The position numbers were made by a program, and so were the translations under genes. Shown one piece after another: positions 31,641-39,954 of a stretch of DNA of 64,000 nucleotides. Position 1 is the stretch's first letter. Each line of letters opens with the position of its first letter. The notes beneath the pieces are model-generated. The model did no database searches and was not told where the DNA came from. It worked only from the letters and a program-made list of their open reading frames with translations. The DNA lies in assembly GCF_000026185.1 (NCBI RefSeq), contig NC_010694.1, forward strand, positions 3,534,001 through 3,598,000. The letters run 5' to 3'. The DNA comes from Erwinia tasmaniensis Et1/99 (GTDB taxonomy: Bacteria; Pseudomonadota; Gammaproteobacteria; Enterobacterales; Enterobacteriaceae).

Positions 31641-32310
31641 GGCGAGATTTCTCCAGTTCAGTACGCATATCATCAATAACTTTCTTGTAGTTCGGATGAC
31701 CAAAAATTGCCGAGCCGGCAACAAACATATCGGCCCCTGCGGCAGCGATCTCACCAATATTGTCGGCCTTCACGCCGCCATCCACTTCCAGTCGTATATC
31801 ATAGCCGCTATGGTCAATCCGCTCGCGCACCTGGCGCAGCTTGTTCAGCGTGCCGGGGATAAAGGATTGCCCACCGAAGCCGGGATTCACCGACATCAGC
31901 AAAATAACGTCCAGCTTATCCATCACATAGTCGAGGATGCTAAGCGGCGTTGCCGGGTTCAGTACCAGTCCCGCTTTACAGCCGTGTTCCCTGATCAGCT
32001 GCAAAGTACGGTCAACATGTTCGGAGGCTTCAGGGTGGAAGGTAATATAGCTGGCACCCGCTTTGGCAAAGTCAGGCACCAGGCGGTCAACCGGCTTCAC
32101 CATCAGATGGACATCGATCGGGGCGGTCACGCCATAATCGCGCAGGGCCTTTAACACCATTGGCCCCATCGTCAGATTGGGAACGTAATGATTATCCATC
32201 ACGTCGAAATGCACGACATCGCCGCCTGCAGCCAGCGCCCTGGCGGTATCTTCTCCCAGTCGAGCAAAATCTGCGGAAAGAATTGATGGGGCAATTAAAA
32301 ACTGTTTCAT
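31624..32310 (-). CDS. rpe: Ribulose-phosphate 3-epimerase
   Basis: Rpe interconverts ribulose-5-phosphate and xylulose-5-phosphate in the pentose phosphate pathway. The start at 32310 ([19 protein letters not shown]) gives 228 residues. Metal ligands and catalytic residues lie in [28 protein letters not shown] and [12 protein letters not shown]. It follows dam by 37 bases and overlaps gph. Confidence 0.98.
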   Translation of the reverse strand: MKQFLIAPSILSADFARLGEDTARALAAGGDVVHFDVMDNHYVPNLTMGPMVLKALRDYGVTAPIDVHLMVKPVDRLVPDFAKAGASYITFHPEASEHVDRTLQLIREHGCKAGLVLNPATPLSILDYVMDKLDVILLMSVNPGFGGQSFIPGTLNKLRQVRERIDHSGYDIRLEVDGGVKADNIGEIAAAGADMFVAGSAIFGHPNYKKVIDDMRTELEKSRHGAFH

Positions 32311-32347
32311 CCGTTTCTCCCTGTTTATGCCTGCTGCCAGGCTTTCA

Positions 32348-33169
32348 TCACCGGCCAGTATACAAAGCCAGTAGTTCATTGACCTTACTACGACTGTCGC
32401 CGCTTCGGCTGATCGAACGACGTACTTTAATTTCCTGCAGCGTCGTCGCGCCCTGATACCACTGACGGGTCAGCGGCGTATCGTGGTTGGAGATCAGCAC
32501 GGTGATACCACTCTCCTGTGCCAGCCGAACGGCCAGTTCTGCCAGATGCTGCTGCTCGGCCATGCTGAAGCTATTGGTATGATAAGCGGTAAAGTTCGCC
32601 GTCGCAGAAAGCGGCGCATAGGGAGGATCACAGTAGACAACCGACCCCTGACGCGCTTTACCTAGCGTAACATCGTAAGATTCACAGACAAAGGTCGCAT
32701 TTTGCGCACGCTCAGCAAACCAGTACAGTTCTTCCTGCGGGAAATAAGGTTTACGGTAGCGGCCAAACGGGACGTTGAACTCTCCGCTCAGGTTATAGCG
32801 GCACAAACCGTTGTAACAGTGGCGGTTAAGATACAAGAACAGCACTGCGCGGCGATAGGCATCGCGGCACTGATTAAACTCTTTCCGGTAGACGTAGTAG
32901 ACGTCGGCATCGTTGGTTTCCGGGGTAAAGAGCGCGCGCGCATCGAGGACAAATTCGTCGGTACGTTCTTTAACGATAATGTAGAGATTAATCAGGTCGC
33001 TGTTGATATCAGCAAGAATGTAACGTGGATATTGCGTATTGAGGAACACCGATCCGGCACCGACGAACGGCTCGATAAGGCAGTCTCCTTCCGGGAGATG
33101 GCTTTTGATATCATCAAGTAACGGATATTTGCCACCAGCCCACTTCAAAAAAGCGCGATTTTTTTTCAT
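32348..33169 (-). CDS. dam: DNA adenine methyltransferase (GATC)
   Basis: Dam methylates adenine in GATC and directs mismatch repair, replication timing and gene regulation. The 273-residue class alpha methyltransferase has the AdoMet motif [12 protein letters not shown] (7-18), [11 protein letters not shown] (32-42) and the catalytic DPPY (181-184). It lies between damX and rpe, the E. coli order. A hairpin between damX and dam may reduce readthrough. Confidence 0.98.
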   Translation of the reverse strand: MKKNRAFLKWAGGKYPLLDDIKSHLPEGDCLIEPFVGAGSVFLNTQYPRYILADINSDLINLYIIVKERTDEFVLDARALFTPETNDADVYYVYRKEFNQCRDAYRRAVLFLYLNRHCYNGLCRYNLSGEFNVPFGRYRKPYFPQEELYWFAERAQNATFVCESYDVTLGKARQGSVVYCDPPYAPLSATANFTAYHTNSFSMAEQQHLAELAVRLAQESGITVLISNHDTPLTRQWYQGATTLQEIKVRRSISRSGDSRSKVNELLALYTGR

Positions 33170-33264
33170 GCCGTCGTTAATTACTTACTCGTAAGGCTGT
33201 GGCTATACCGACAGCATATCTGCGCTTTAAATGCTGCATGCCAAGGCACACACACTTCAGGAAA

Positions 33265-33282
33265 TGCCGGGTTGCCCCGGCA
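33265..33282 (-). terminator. Hairpin between damX and dam
   Basis: TGCCGGG (33265-33271) and CCCGGCA (33276-33282) form a 7-bp stem with a 4-base loop, 5 bases past the damX stop. The minus strand then reads TTTCCTGAAG, so termination may be partial and leave dam dependent on its own or upstream promoters. Confidence 0.55.
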
Positions 33283-33287
33283 GAATT

Positions 33288-34268
33288 TTATTTATTCGCT
33301 TCGTTTTTAACCTGACTAACCGGTTTTACCCACGGCTTCTGGGCACGAACCTCTGACGGTAGCGTCGCAACGGCTTTTTTAGCCTCCGCAGAGGTCGCGT
33401 AAGAGCCGCTTACCAGCACATACCATGGCTGGCCATTACGCGTGGTTTTATAGACGTGAAAACCGTTCAGATTTTGCTTTTTGGCCCAGGCGTTGAGCGA
33501 GTCGGCCCGGGAAGCACTGCTTAGCTGTAGTGTAAAATTACCGCCCGGTACGCTGCCGCTATGGCTGGCTGGCGCCACTGCTTTGCCAGAAGACAAGCTT
33601 TTCCCAGACGATGCAACAGGCTTACTTTCTTTCTCCGCCGATTTGTTCACGGTGGTGCGATGCACCACGGCTGGTTTCTGCTGATGTGACGGCGTACCGC
33701 GCACGGCCGGTACACTACCGACAGCCTGACGCGGTTTTTCGGCCCCTTGCGCGACCGTTGCCGCTGCCGTTGGCAGCGAGGTGTTGTTGTCCTGTACCGC
33801 AGCATCTACCTGGCCCTGTTGACCGCTCAAGGCGCTATTCAGATCGCCCGCCAACTCGACACGCTGTTGCCCAGAGGGCGTCTGTACGGGCTGTGCCTGA
33901 GTGGGGGTAGAAGAGATCGGAGGAGGTGTCGCATCCTGCATTGAGCCTGCGGGACTGTTTTCAGCGGATAACGGCTGGCCGGACTGCCCGCTCATCGACG
34001 AGCTATTGGAAAGATCGATACTCTTCTCACCGCGACTGCCCGCAGGGTTTTGCACCTGTTGTGCACCCTGGCTGTGGCCATTGTCCGGTGATTTTAGCGC
34101 CGACCCAATGCCCAGCATCAGCAACAACAGCACCAGGATGCCAATGCCCATCATCATATGTTGACGGGAGATCGGCAATTTTGGGGCGGCAGACGCTTTA
34201 CGTGATCGCGTCGGACGACGGTCACTGGTGTCAGGTTTCAACTCGTCTTCCGGCTTAAACTCGTCCAT
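33288..34268 (-). CDS. damX: Cell division SPOR-domain protein DamX
   Basis: DamX binds septal peptidoglycan. It has 326 residues, against 428 in E. coli, with the difference mainly in the low-complexity middle. A cytosolic N-terminus is followed by one membrane helix (about residues 38-60, GIGILVLLLLMLGIGSAL). A Ser/Gln/Pro-rich periplasmic linker leads to a C-terminal SPOR domain (about 242-320, NFTLQLSSASRADSLNAWAK). It lies between aroB and dam. Confidence 0.94.
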   Translation of the reverse strand: MDEFKPEDELKPDTSDRRPTRSRKASAAPKLPISRQHMMMGIGILVLLLLMLGIGSALKSPDNGHSQGAQQVQNPAGSRGEKSIDLSNSSSMSGQSGQPLSAENSPAGSMQDATPPPISSTPTQAQPVQTPSGQQRVELAGDLNSALSGQQGQVDAAVQDNNTSLPTAAATVAQGAEKPRQAVGSVPAVRGTPSHQQKPAVVHRTTVNKSAEKESKPVASSGKSLSSGKAVAPASHSGSVPGGNFTLQLSSASRADSLNAWAKKQNLNGFHVYKTTRNGQPWYVLVSGSYATSAEAKKAVATLPSEVRAQKPWVKPVSQVKNEANK

Positions 34269-34364
34269 TTAACCTCCTCCCATAGAGCGGCAATGCCGCC
34301 ACAATCCTGTGGACGGCGCATATTTCAGTCCTGGCCAGGATCCCCGGCTCAGAATAAGCTAAGG

Positions 34365-35447
34365 CTACTGACAATCCCGAATGGATGCCAGAACGATATC
34401 ATGCGCAACGCCTCTGCGCAGTTCAGCTCTGCCGATTTCCAGCGGAAGAACCAGCCGCATCTCGCCAGCCAGTACCTTCTTATCGCGCATCATATGCGGC
34501 AAATACTCTTCCGCCGTCATGCTTTCCGGCCCCTTTACGGGTAAACCGGCACGCTGCAACAGGGAGATAATGCGATCGGTATCTTGTGGGTTGAACTGCC
34601 CAAGACGTTCGGCGGTTCTGGCCGCCATCACCATCCCTGCCGCTACCGCTTCGCCGTGCAGCCAGTTACCGTAGCCCATATGCGCTTCGATAGCATGACC
34701 ATAAGTATGGCCGAGATTCAGCAATGCACGCAGGCCATGTTCGTGCTCGTCGGCTGCGACCACTTCAGCTTTCAATTCACAACAGCGTCGAATGCACCGG
34801 GACATCGCCGTGCCGTCCAGCGCCAGTAACGCATCGAGGTTCTTTTCCAGCCAGCTAAAGAAATCACCGTCGAGAATAATGCCGTACTTAATCACTTCCG
34901 CCAGCCCGGAGGAAAGCTCGCGCGCGGGCAGAGTATCCAGGCAATCGAGATCGACCACGACCGCAGCAGGCTGATAGAAGGCACCAATCATGTTCTTGCC
35001 CAACGGATGGTTAACCGCCGTTTTACCGCCAACGGATGAGTCCACCTGCGACAGCAGTGTTGTTGGCACCTGGATAAACCGCACGCCACGCTGATAGCTG
35101 GCAGCGGCAAAACCGGTTAAATCGCCAATGACCCCCCCGCCCAGCGCAATGAGCGTGGTATCACGTCCGTGTGGCTTAGCTAACAGTGCGCTAAACACCT
35201 GGTCCATAACCGCCAGGGTTTTGTATTGCTCACCGTCCGGCAGGATAACCCTATCGACGATTACGCCTGCGCCCTCAAGCCGGGCACATAACGTATCAAG
35301 GTAAAGAGGTGCCAGCGTCTGGTTAGTCACCAGCATAGCCTGTTCGCCCGCTTTAAGCGGCCAAAAAGAGGTCGGATCGGAGAACAACCCGGCGGCGATG
35401 GTAATGGGGTAACTGCGTTCCCCAAGAGTTACGGTAATCCGCTCCAT
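34365..35447 (-). CDS. aroB: 3-dehydroquinate synthase
   Basis: AroB is the second enzyme of the shikimate pathway and uses NAD+ and a divalent metal. It has 360 residues. Hallmarks are [40 protein letters not shown] and [13 protein letters not shown], carrying the metal-binding His. It follows aroK by 52 bases, giving the aroK-aroB operon seen in E. coli. Confidence 0.98.
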   Translation of the reverse strand: MERITVTLGERSYPITIAAGLFSDPTSFWPLKAGEQAMLVTNQTLAPLYLDTLCARLEGAGVIVDRVILPDGEQYKTLAVMDQVFSALLAKPHGRDTTLIALGGGVIGDLTGFAAASYQRGVRFIQVPTTLLSQVDSSVGGKTAVNHPLGKNMIGAFYQPAAVVVDLDCLDTLPARELSSGLAEVIKYGIILDGDFFSWLEKNLDALLALDGTAMSRCIRRCCELKAEVVAADEHEHGLRALLNLGHTYGHAIEAHMGYGNWLHGEAVAAGMVMAARTAERLGQFNPQDTDRIISLLQRAGLPVKGPESMTAEEYLPHMMRDKKVLAGEMRLVLPLEIGRAELRRGVAHDIVLASIRDCQ

Positions 35448-35499
35448 GACGCTGTATCACCTTTTTGCTGCGCCCACGGGTGGGCGACCGGAGTTTTAA

Positions 35500-36021
35500 T
35501 CAGCTCTTTTCCAACATATTGATAATCTGATTAGCCACTACCTTGGCACTTTGATCGTCAGTGCGGATAGTGACATCAGCAATCTCGTCATACAGAGGAT
35601 TGCGTTCATCAGCTAAAGCTTCCAGTACTTCACGTGGTGGAGATTCCACCTGCAACAGCGGACGTTTTTTGTCACGCTGAGTGCGCGCCAGTTGTTTTTC
35701 GATAGTCGTTTCAAGATAGACAACTACGCCACGAGCGGAGAGACGATTGCGCGTTTCGCGCGACTTGACGGAACCGCCACCTGTCGCCAGCACAATGCCC
35801 TGCTTTTCAGTGAGTTCATTGATGATTTTTTCTTCGCGATCGCGAAAGCCTTCTTCGCCTTCGACGTCAAAAACCCAGCCCACATCCGCTCCGGTACGTC
35901 GCTCAATTTCTTGATCGGAATCGAAAAATTCCATGTTGAGTTGTTGAGCTAACTGTCGCCCAATAGTGCTTTTGCCGGCACCCATAGGCCCAACCAGAAA
36001 GATATTGCGTTTCTCTGCCAT
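35500..36021 (-). CDS. aroK: Shikimate kinase I
   Basis: AroK phosphorylates shikimate at the 3-position. It has 173 residues. Walker A is GPMGAGKST (11-19), the substrate-binding [11 protein letters not shown] follows, and [11 protein letters not shown] is conserved. It is first in the aroKB operon. The 390 bases upstream to hofQ should contain its promoter. Confidence 0.98.
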   Translation of the reverse strand: MAEKRNIFLVGPMGAGKSTIGRQLAQQLNMEFFDSDQEIERRTGADVGWVFDVEGEEGFRDREEKIINELTEKQGIVLATGGGSVKSRETRNRLSARGVVVYLETTIEKQLARTQRDKKRPLLQVESPPREVLEALADERNPLYDEIADVTIRTDDQSAKVVANQIINMLEKS

Positions 36022-36411
36022 TTTTTCGGTATTACTAAGACAATTCGTTAATGATACCCCGCCTTAAAGCAGACAGGACATGAACTGAAACCTCATGAGC
36101 GATAGTGCGAGAATCAGACGGGAAATTATCTCAACACTGAAGGTGTTTTGGCAACCGATTAAATTACCTTGCCCATTGCGCACGATATTTTGGCGCGTTT
36201 CAGTCCGCTTCATTTATCAGCCGGATGTGGTTGCATCGGCTACGCCGGTTGCGCACGATAAAAAACGGTTAAATAGCATTCGCTGCTGTGGGCACCAGGC
36301 CCGTTATTCAAAATCGCTAAACCTTGTAAGCTAATTCCGCCCTTGCGTCAAACGCAACCGTGACCAATTCGGGAAAAAACTGTGGGATTCATCATTTGCC
36401 GCCAAATTTTT
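36022..36411. other. Intergenic region upstream of aroK
   Basis: These 390 bases contain no credible gene. They should include the aroK promoter and the end of the hof operon. The short plus-strand frame at 36095-36334 has no family features. No terminator stem or clear -35/-10 pair was resolved by eye. Confidence 0.6.
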
Positions 36412-37656
36412 TCAATCACTACGGATGAGACGCGGCGTGATAAAGATCACCAGTTCGCGTCTTTTTTGCTGGCGAACATCGTGGCGAAACAGGGCGCCCA
36501 GTAGAGGGATATCCCCCAGCCAGGGAACTTTTGTCCTGCCGGATTCGCTCTGCTGCTGAAATATTCCGCCCAACGCCAGCGTCTGACCATCCTTCAGTAT
36601 CACCTGCGTGTCAATCTCCTGCTTATCAATAGTCAGTACCTCATTCTCCCCACTACGCATATTGCGCCCAGGGACATTCTGAGAAATATGCAGTTTTAGT
36701 AGGATCCGTCCGTTGGGCTGTACCACAGGCGTCACCTCCATTCCCAGCATTGCCTCCTTGAACTCCATCGTGGTAGAGCCGCTGTTACCGGTTGATACTT
36801 CGTATGGAATTTCAGTACCTTGCTTAATACTTGCCGTCTGCTGATGTGAAGTAAAAAGCCTCGGACTGGCGATAATATCGGCCTGGTGCTCACTCTCTAA
36901 AGCGCTCAATTCCAGCGCTAACAGGCGACCATCCAGTTTTGCCAGGGTAAAACCGGCAACCCCGGCAGGCCGGCCCGTGGCGAGTTCCACACGCAGCTGG
37001 CTGGTGCGCAGCGCATCAGACACCTGTGCTTCGCCGCTCATTCCCCAGGTTACCCCCATCTCACGAAGGCTCTCTTCACTGATGGTAACAATCTGCGCCG
37101 CCAGCTCGATTTGCGCCAACGGCACATCCAGTTGACGTATCCAGCGTTCGGTTTGCGTGAGCGCTTTCTCGGTATCGCGCAGCAAAAGGCTGTTGGTACG
37201 GCTGTCCAAAGTGACGCTGCCGCGCGCCGACATTAATCTTGTACGCTCGTTTTGTAAGCTGGTATTGACCGCTGCTGCATCTGCATGTACCAGCGTCAGG
37301 CTCCGATTAAATAGCGGCAGCATCTGTTCCTGTGCTTCCAGCCGGGCTGCCGTTTTGCGTTGCTCCTCCTGTTGCCAGCCTTCGGGAAATGCCAGTAACA
37401 CATTTTCCTGCTGTTCCATATCGAGCTTGCCGAGCTTGGCCACCAGCCGCAGTGCCTGCCGCCAGGAAACATCTTTTAGCCGCAAGGAAAGTGTGCCTTT
37501 TACGCCAGGAGCCACCATCAGGTTAAGCTGCTGGTAGTCTGCCAATGCCTGTAGTACCTGGGCCACCGGGGCATCGTCAAAAGCCAGGCTTAACGGGGCC
37601 TGCGCTGCTGACAAAGGGGTAATTAACGCCATCCACAGACAAATTATCCTGAGCAT
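36412..37656 (-). CDS. hofQ: HofQ secretin (PilQ-like, DNA uptake)
   Basis: This outer-membrane secretin has 414 residues. A signal peptide (MLRIICLWMALITPLSAA) is followed by a secretin/TonB short N-terminal domain (LAFDDAPVAQVLQALADYQQ). The secretin core follows with VTLDSRTNSLLLRDTE and a C-terminal pore domain (TKVPWLGDIPLLGALFRHD). It is the last gene of hofMNOPQ. HofQ is needed for use of external DNA as nutrient in E. coli. Its start overlaps hofP by 80 bases. Confidence 0.93.
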   Translation of the reverse strand: MLRIICLWMALITPLSAAQAPLSLAFDDAPVAQVLQALADYQQLNLMVAPGVKGTLSLRLKDVSWRQALRLVAKLGKLDMEQQENVLLAFPEGWQQEEQRKTAARLEAQEQMLPLFNRSLTLVHADAAAVNTSLQNERTRLMSARGSVTLDSRTNSLLLRDTEKALTQTERWIRQLDVPLAQIELAAQIVTISEESLREMGVTWGMSGEAQVSDALRTSQLRVELATGRPAGVAGFTLAKLDGRLLALELSALESEHQADIIASPRLFTSHQQTASIKQGTEIPYEVSTGNSGSTTMEFKEAMLGMEVTPVVQPNGRILLKLHISQNVPGRNMRSGENEVLTIDKQEIDTQVILKDGQTLALGGIFQQQSESGRTKVPWLGDIPLLGALFRHDVRQQKRRELVIFITPRLIRSD

Positions 37657-37984
37657 CGTATTGTCCTTTTAGCGCCAGCCGCTGCGGCGGCAGGCAATCC
37701 TTAAATGGGATGAGGGTAGCGCTGCGCGCGTCAATGCGGGCGATTCGCCATACTGTTCCGGGCAGTAGATTGCCGGTCTTAAGCCGTAACGCAGCCCCTG
37801 CGGAGTCGGTGAGCCAGGCATCATAATGTCCCGATTTGCCGATGACTCCCAATAAGCGCCAGGCGCTATCTGCACCGGTGAGAGGTTGACAATGGCCGGC
37901 TGGGGCAGGGAAAAAGGGGTCACGCGCCCGGCTATAAAACATCATCAGCGTCAGTAGCGCGCAGGCGAGTTTAGCTTTCATCAA
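37577..37984 (-). CDS. hofP: HofP (PilP-like) protein
   Basis: The 135-residue protein has an N-terminal hydrophobic stretch (KLACALLTLMMFYS) and the conserved ARDPFFPA motif, as in PilP-like proteins. Homology is weak and rests mainly on operon position. It overlaps hofO by 14 bases and hofQ by 80 bases. Start could be the second Met at 37981. Confidence 0.8.
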   Translation of the reverse strand: MMKAKLACALLTLMMFYSRARDPFFPAPAGHCQPLTGADSAWRLLGVIGKSGHYDAWLTDSAGAALRLKTGNLLPGTVWRIARIDARSATLIPFKDCLPPQRLALKGQYDAQDNLSVDGVNYPFVSSAGPVKPGF

Positions 37985-38474
37985 TCAGCTCCATCATCAG
38001 GCGCAGCTTCGCCTCTTCACGCTTGAGGCTGAACGCGGGAAAAGCGGGCACCGGCCGCAACTCAGAGAGATAGTTCAGTAGCCCGGCAAACTGGGGCCAT
38101 TGTAGGGTGACGGCCAGTTTTCCACCGTGTTCGGTCGGATGCCAGTACTCTAACTCCGCGCCGCTGGTAAGGAGCAGAGCAGGCAGAGAGAGATCTACCG
38201 CTGTCGCCGGCAGCAACAGCCGTTGTAAACAGTTCACCCGCCGCTGAGAAACGGTCAGCGGTGGTAATACGGCCAGCGACCGTAGCTGCTGCTGATATTG
38301 AAGGATGTGCTGGTGCAGCTGCTGTTCCTGCTGCTGCTGCTGACGCCGTGCCGGATAAAGCCAGCCGTACCACAACAGAAACGTGAGCAGCAGAGCCCCC
38401 CCACAGAAGCTGGTCAGACGTAACCACCCCGGTTCCAGCTGAAGCCAGGCCATCAGCCAGCGATTATTCATCAT
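37971..38474 (-). CDS. hofO: HofO (PilO-like) protein
   Basis: The 167-residue inner-membrane protein has one membrane helix (about residues 22-42, TSFCGGALLLTFLLWYGWLY) and a Gln-rich coiled coil just after it. The periplasmic part fits PilO by position and shape. It overlaps hofN by 11 bases and hofP by 14. Start at the second Met (38471) is equally likely. Confidence 0.82.
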   Translation of the reverse strand: MMNNRWLMAWLQLEPGWLRLTSFCGGALLLTFLLWYGWLYPARRQQQQQEQQLHQHILQYQQQLRSLAVLPPLTVSQRRVNCLQRLLLPATAVDLSLPALLLTSGAELEYWHPTEHGGKLAVTLQWPQFAGLLNYLSELRPVPAFPAFSLKREEAKLRLMMELIDES

Positions 38475-39012
38475 TGGGCATTCCGGAAACGACCAGCCGG
38501 GCCTGCAGTGTGAATGTCATTTCTCCCCTTTTGACGCGCTCAACCTGTTGCAGCCTCACCGCGTCGAACAGCGGGCTGGCACGTAATCCATCGCGTAGCT
38601 GGTGTAATGCACCGATACGGCGAGTCGCTCCCTGCACTTCCAGGCCAAGAGGGGTTTTACGCAATGTATACAGCCATACGTCTGCCGGAAAATCGTGCCC
38701 CAGCGTACGGGCAAAGCTCAGCCACAGATCCCACTGCCGTTGACGACGCTGCTGCTGCTCCAACTGCCGTTGCAGGCGGGTGGATTGCTGGGAAGCACTC
38801 TGCATCTGGCCCCACAGAGCCACAGCGCTTTTTAATGCCGTATTCCACAATGCCAACGTCGTGACATGCTGCTGATTCAGCCATCGCTGACACTGACCAC
38901 AGCAAAGCCCGGCGATCAGGATTAGCAGCAGCCCCCCCACAATCAGCCGCCAGAAGGACCAGCGTTTTTTCAGCTCTGCACGCCGCCAGGGCAACAAGTT
39001 TACCCAAACCAT
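38464..39012 (-). CDS. hofN: HofN (PilN-like) protein
   Basis: The 182-residue protein starts MVWVNLLPWRRAELKKRW, the PilN motif (VNLLPWR) that binds the PilM-type ATPase. One membrane helix (about 23-42) is followed by a long coiled coil rich in Gln and Arg. The start overlaps the hofM stop by one base. Confidence 0.88.
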   Translation of the reverse strand: MVWVNLLPWRRAELKKRWSFWRLIVGGLLLILIAGLCCGQCQRWLNQQHVTTLALWNTALKSAVALWGQMQSASQQSTRLQRQLEQQQRRQRQWDLWLSFARTLGHDFPADVWLYTLRKTPLGLEVQGATRRIGALHQLRDGLRASPLFDAVRLQQVERVKRGEMTFTLQARLVVSGMPNDE

Positions 39013-39839
39013 CAGCAGTCCTCCGGGCGCAGCGCCAGTCCTGTCGCCAGGGCAAAAGCCCCGTCACAGGCAGGTAAAGGTGGCTGGTAGCTGCGCAAAA
39101 CGCTGAGCGGTGCCAGCGCACGGGTGCCCGCTGGCACCGCTTCCGTCAGCGCTGAGCTGTACCAAACGGTACTGCTATGAGGCAAAAAGCGCCGTTGCAG
39201 CTGGGTGAAGTCCTGCGCTTCGGCAAGTGGGCACCAGCCCCAGGGCCGATCGTTTTGCTGAGGCGCATACCATAGCCAGTGATCGCTTAGCCGATGCACC
39301 AACGCGGCAGATGCCTCCAGCCCCAGTGTCCGGGCCAGTGCGAACAATGCTGCCGGGGTTAGCTCGAGCACGTCAGGCGTGAGTGAGACCTGCTGCAGGC
39401 AGTCCAGCCAGCTTTGCAGGGCCTCCTGACGGGCCGCAGTGACGTACAGCGAGCCCGCCTCATCACCGCTTGTGCGGTAGTCTAAGGCCAGCTCTTCGGG
39501 CGCTATGGGGAAAAATCGGCGCGCGGCGGCTATAATATAGCGGCTACGATCCGGTTCACGTAGCGCTGTTGGCGGCGGGGCAAGCTGGCGCTGCATCACC
39601 AGCTGCGGTGGAAAGCCAACCCGCAACGAGATCCGGCCAGGTAATTGCCTACGCCAGCGTTGGAGTAATGGCACGAGGGCGTCCGGACGTTGCACCAGGC
39701 CATTTCTTAACGTATCTTGCGGCAACGTATGCTGCCACCAGTGACGCAGCTGCCAGCCGTTGCGATGGCGCTGGATGCCCAGAGCACAAAGCTGCCCGTT
39801 TTGAATATCCAGCCCGACTTGCCATGTCTTAAAAGCCAT
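39012..39839 (-). CDS. hofM: HofM (PilM-like) protein
   Basis: The 275-residue cytosolic protein of the PilM/actin-like fold starts MAFKTWQVGLDIQNGQLCAL. It is the first gene of hofMNOPQ and is divergent from mrcA, as in E. coli. The operon corresponds to ComABCDE/PilMNOPQ of competent species. The five genes are intact here, though no other competence gene lies in the window. Confidence 0.88.
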   Translation of the reverse strand: MAFKTWQVGLDIQNGQLCALGIQRHRNGWQLRHWWQHTLPQDTLRNGLVQRPDALVPLLQRWRRQLPGRISLRVGFPPQLVMQRQLAPPPTALREPDRSRYIIAAARRFFPIAPEELALDYRTSGDEAGSLYVTAARQEALQSWLDCLQQVSLTPDVLELTPAALFALARTLGLEASAALVHRLSDHWLWYAPQQNDRPWGWCPLAEAQDFTQLQRRFLPHSSTVWYSSALTEAVPAGTRALAPLSVLRSYQPPLPACDGAFALATGLALRPEDC

Positions 39840-39954
39840 TGACGCGATCTCCTTATCGTCAGTTAAAAGGACATATCCAAGGTACTGGCTTGCCTTTATA
39901 CTACCGCGCGATTGTTTATAAACCGCTCAATCGACTTTAAATGGGAAATATCAG

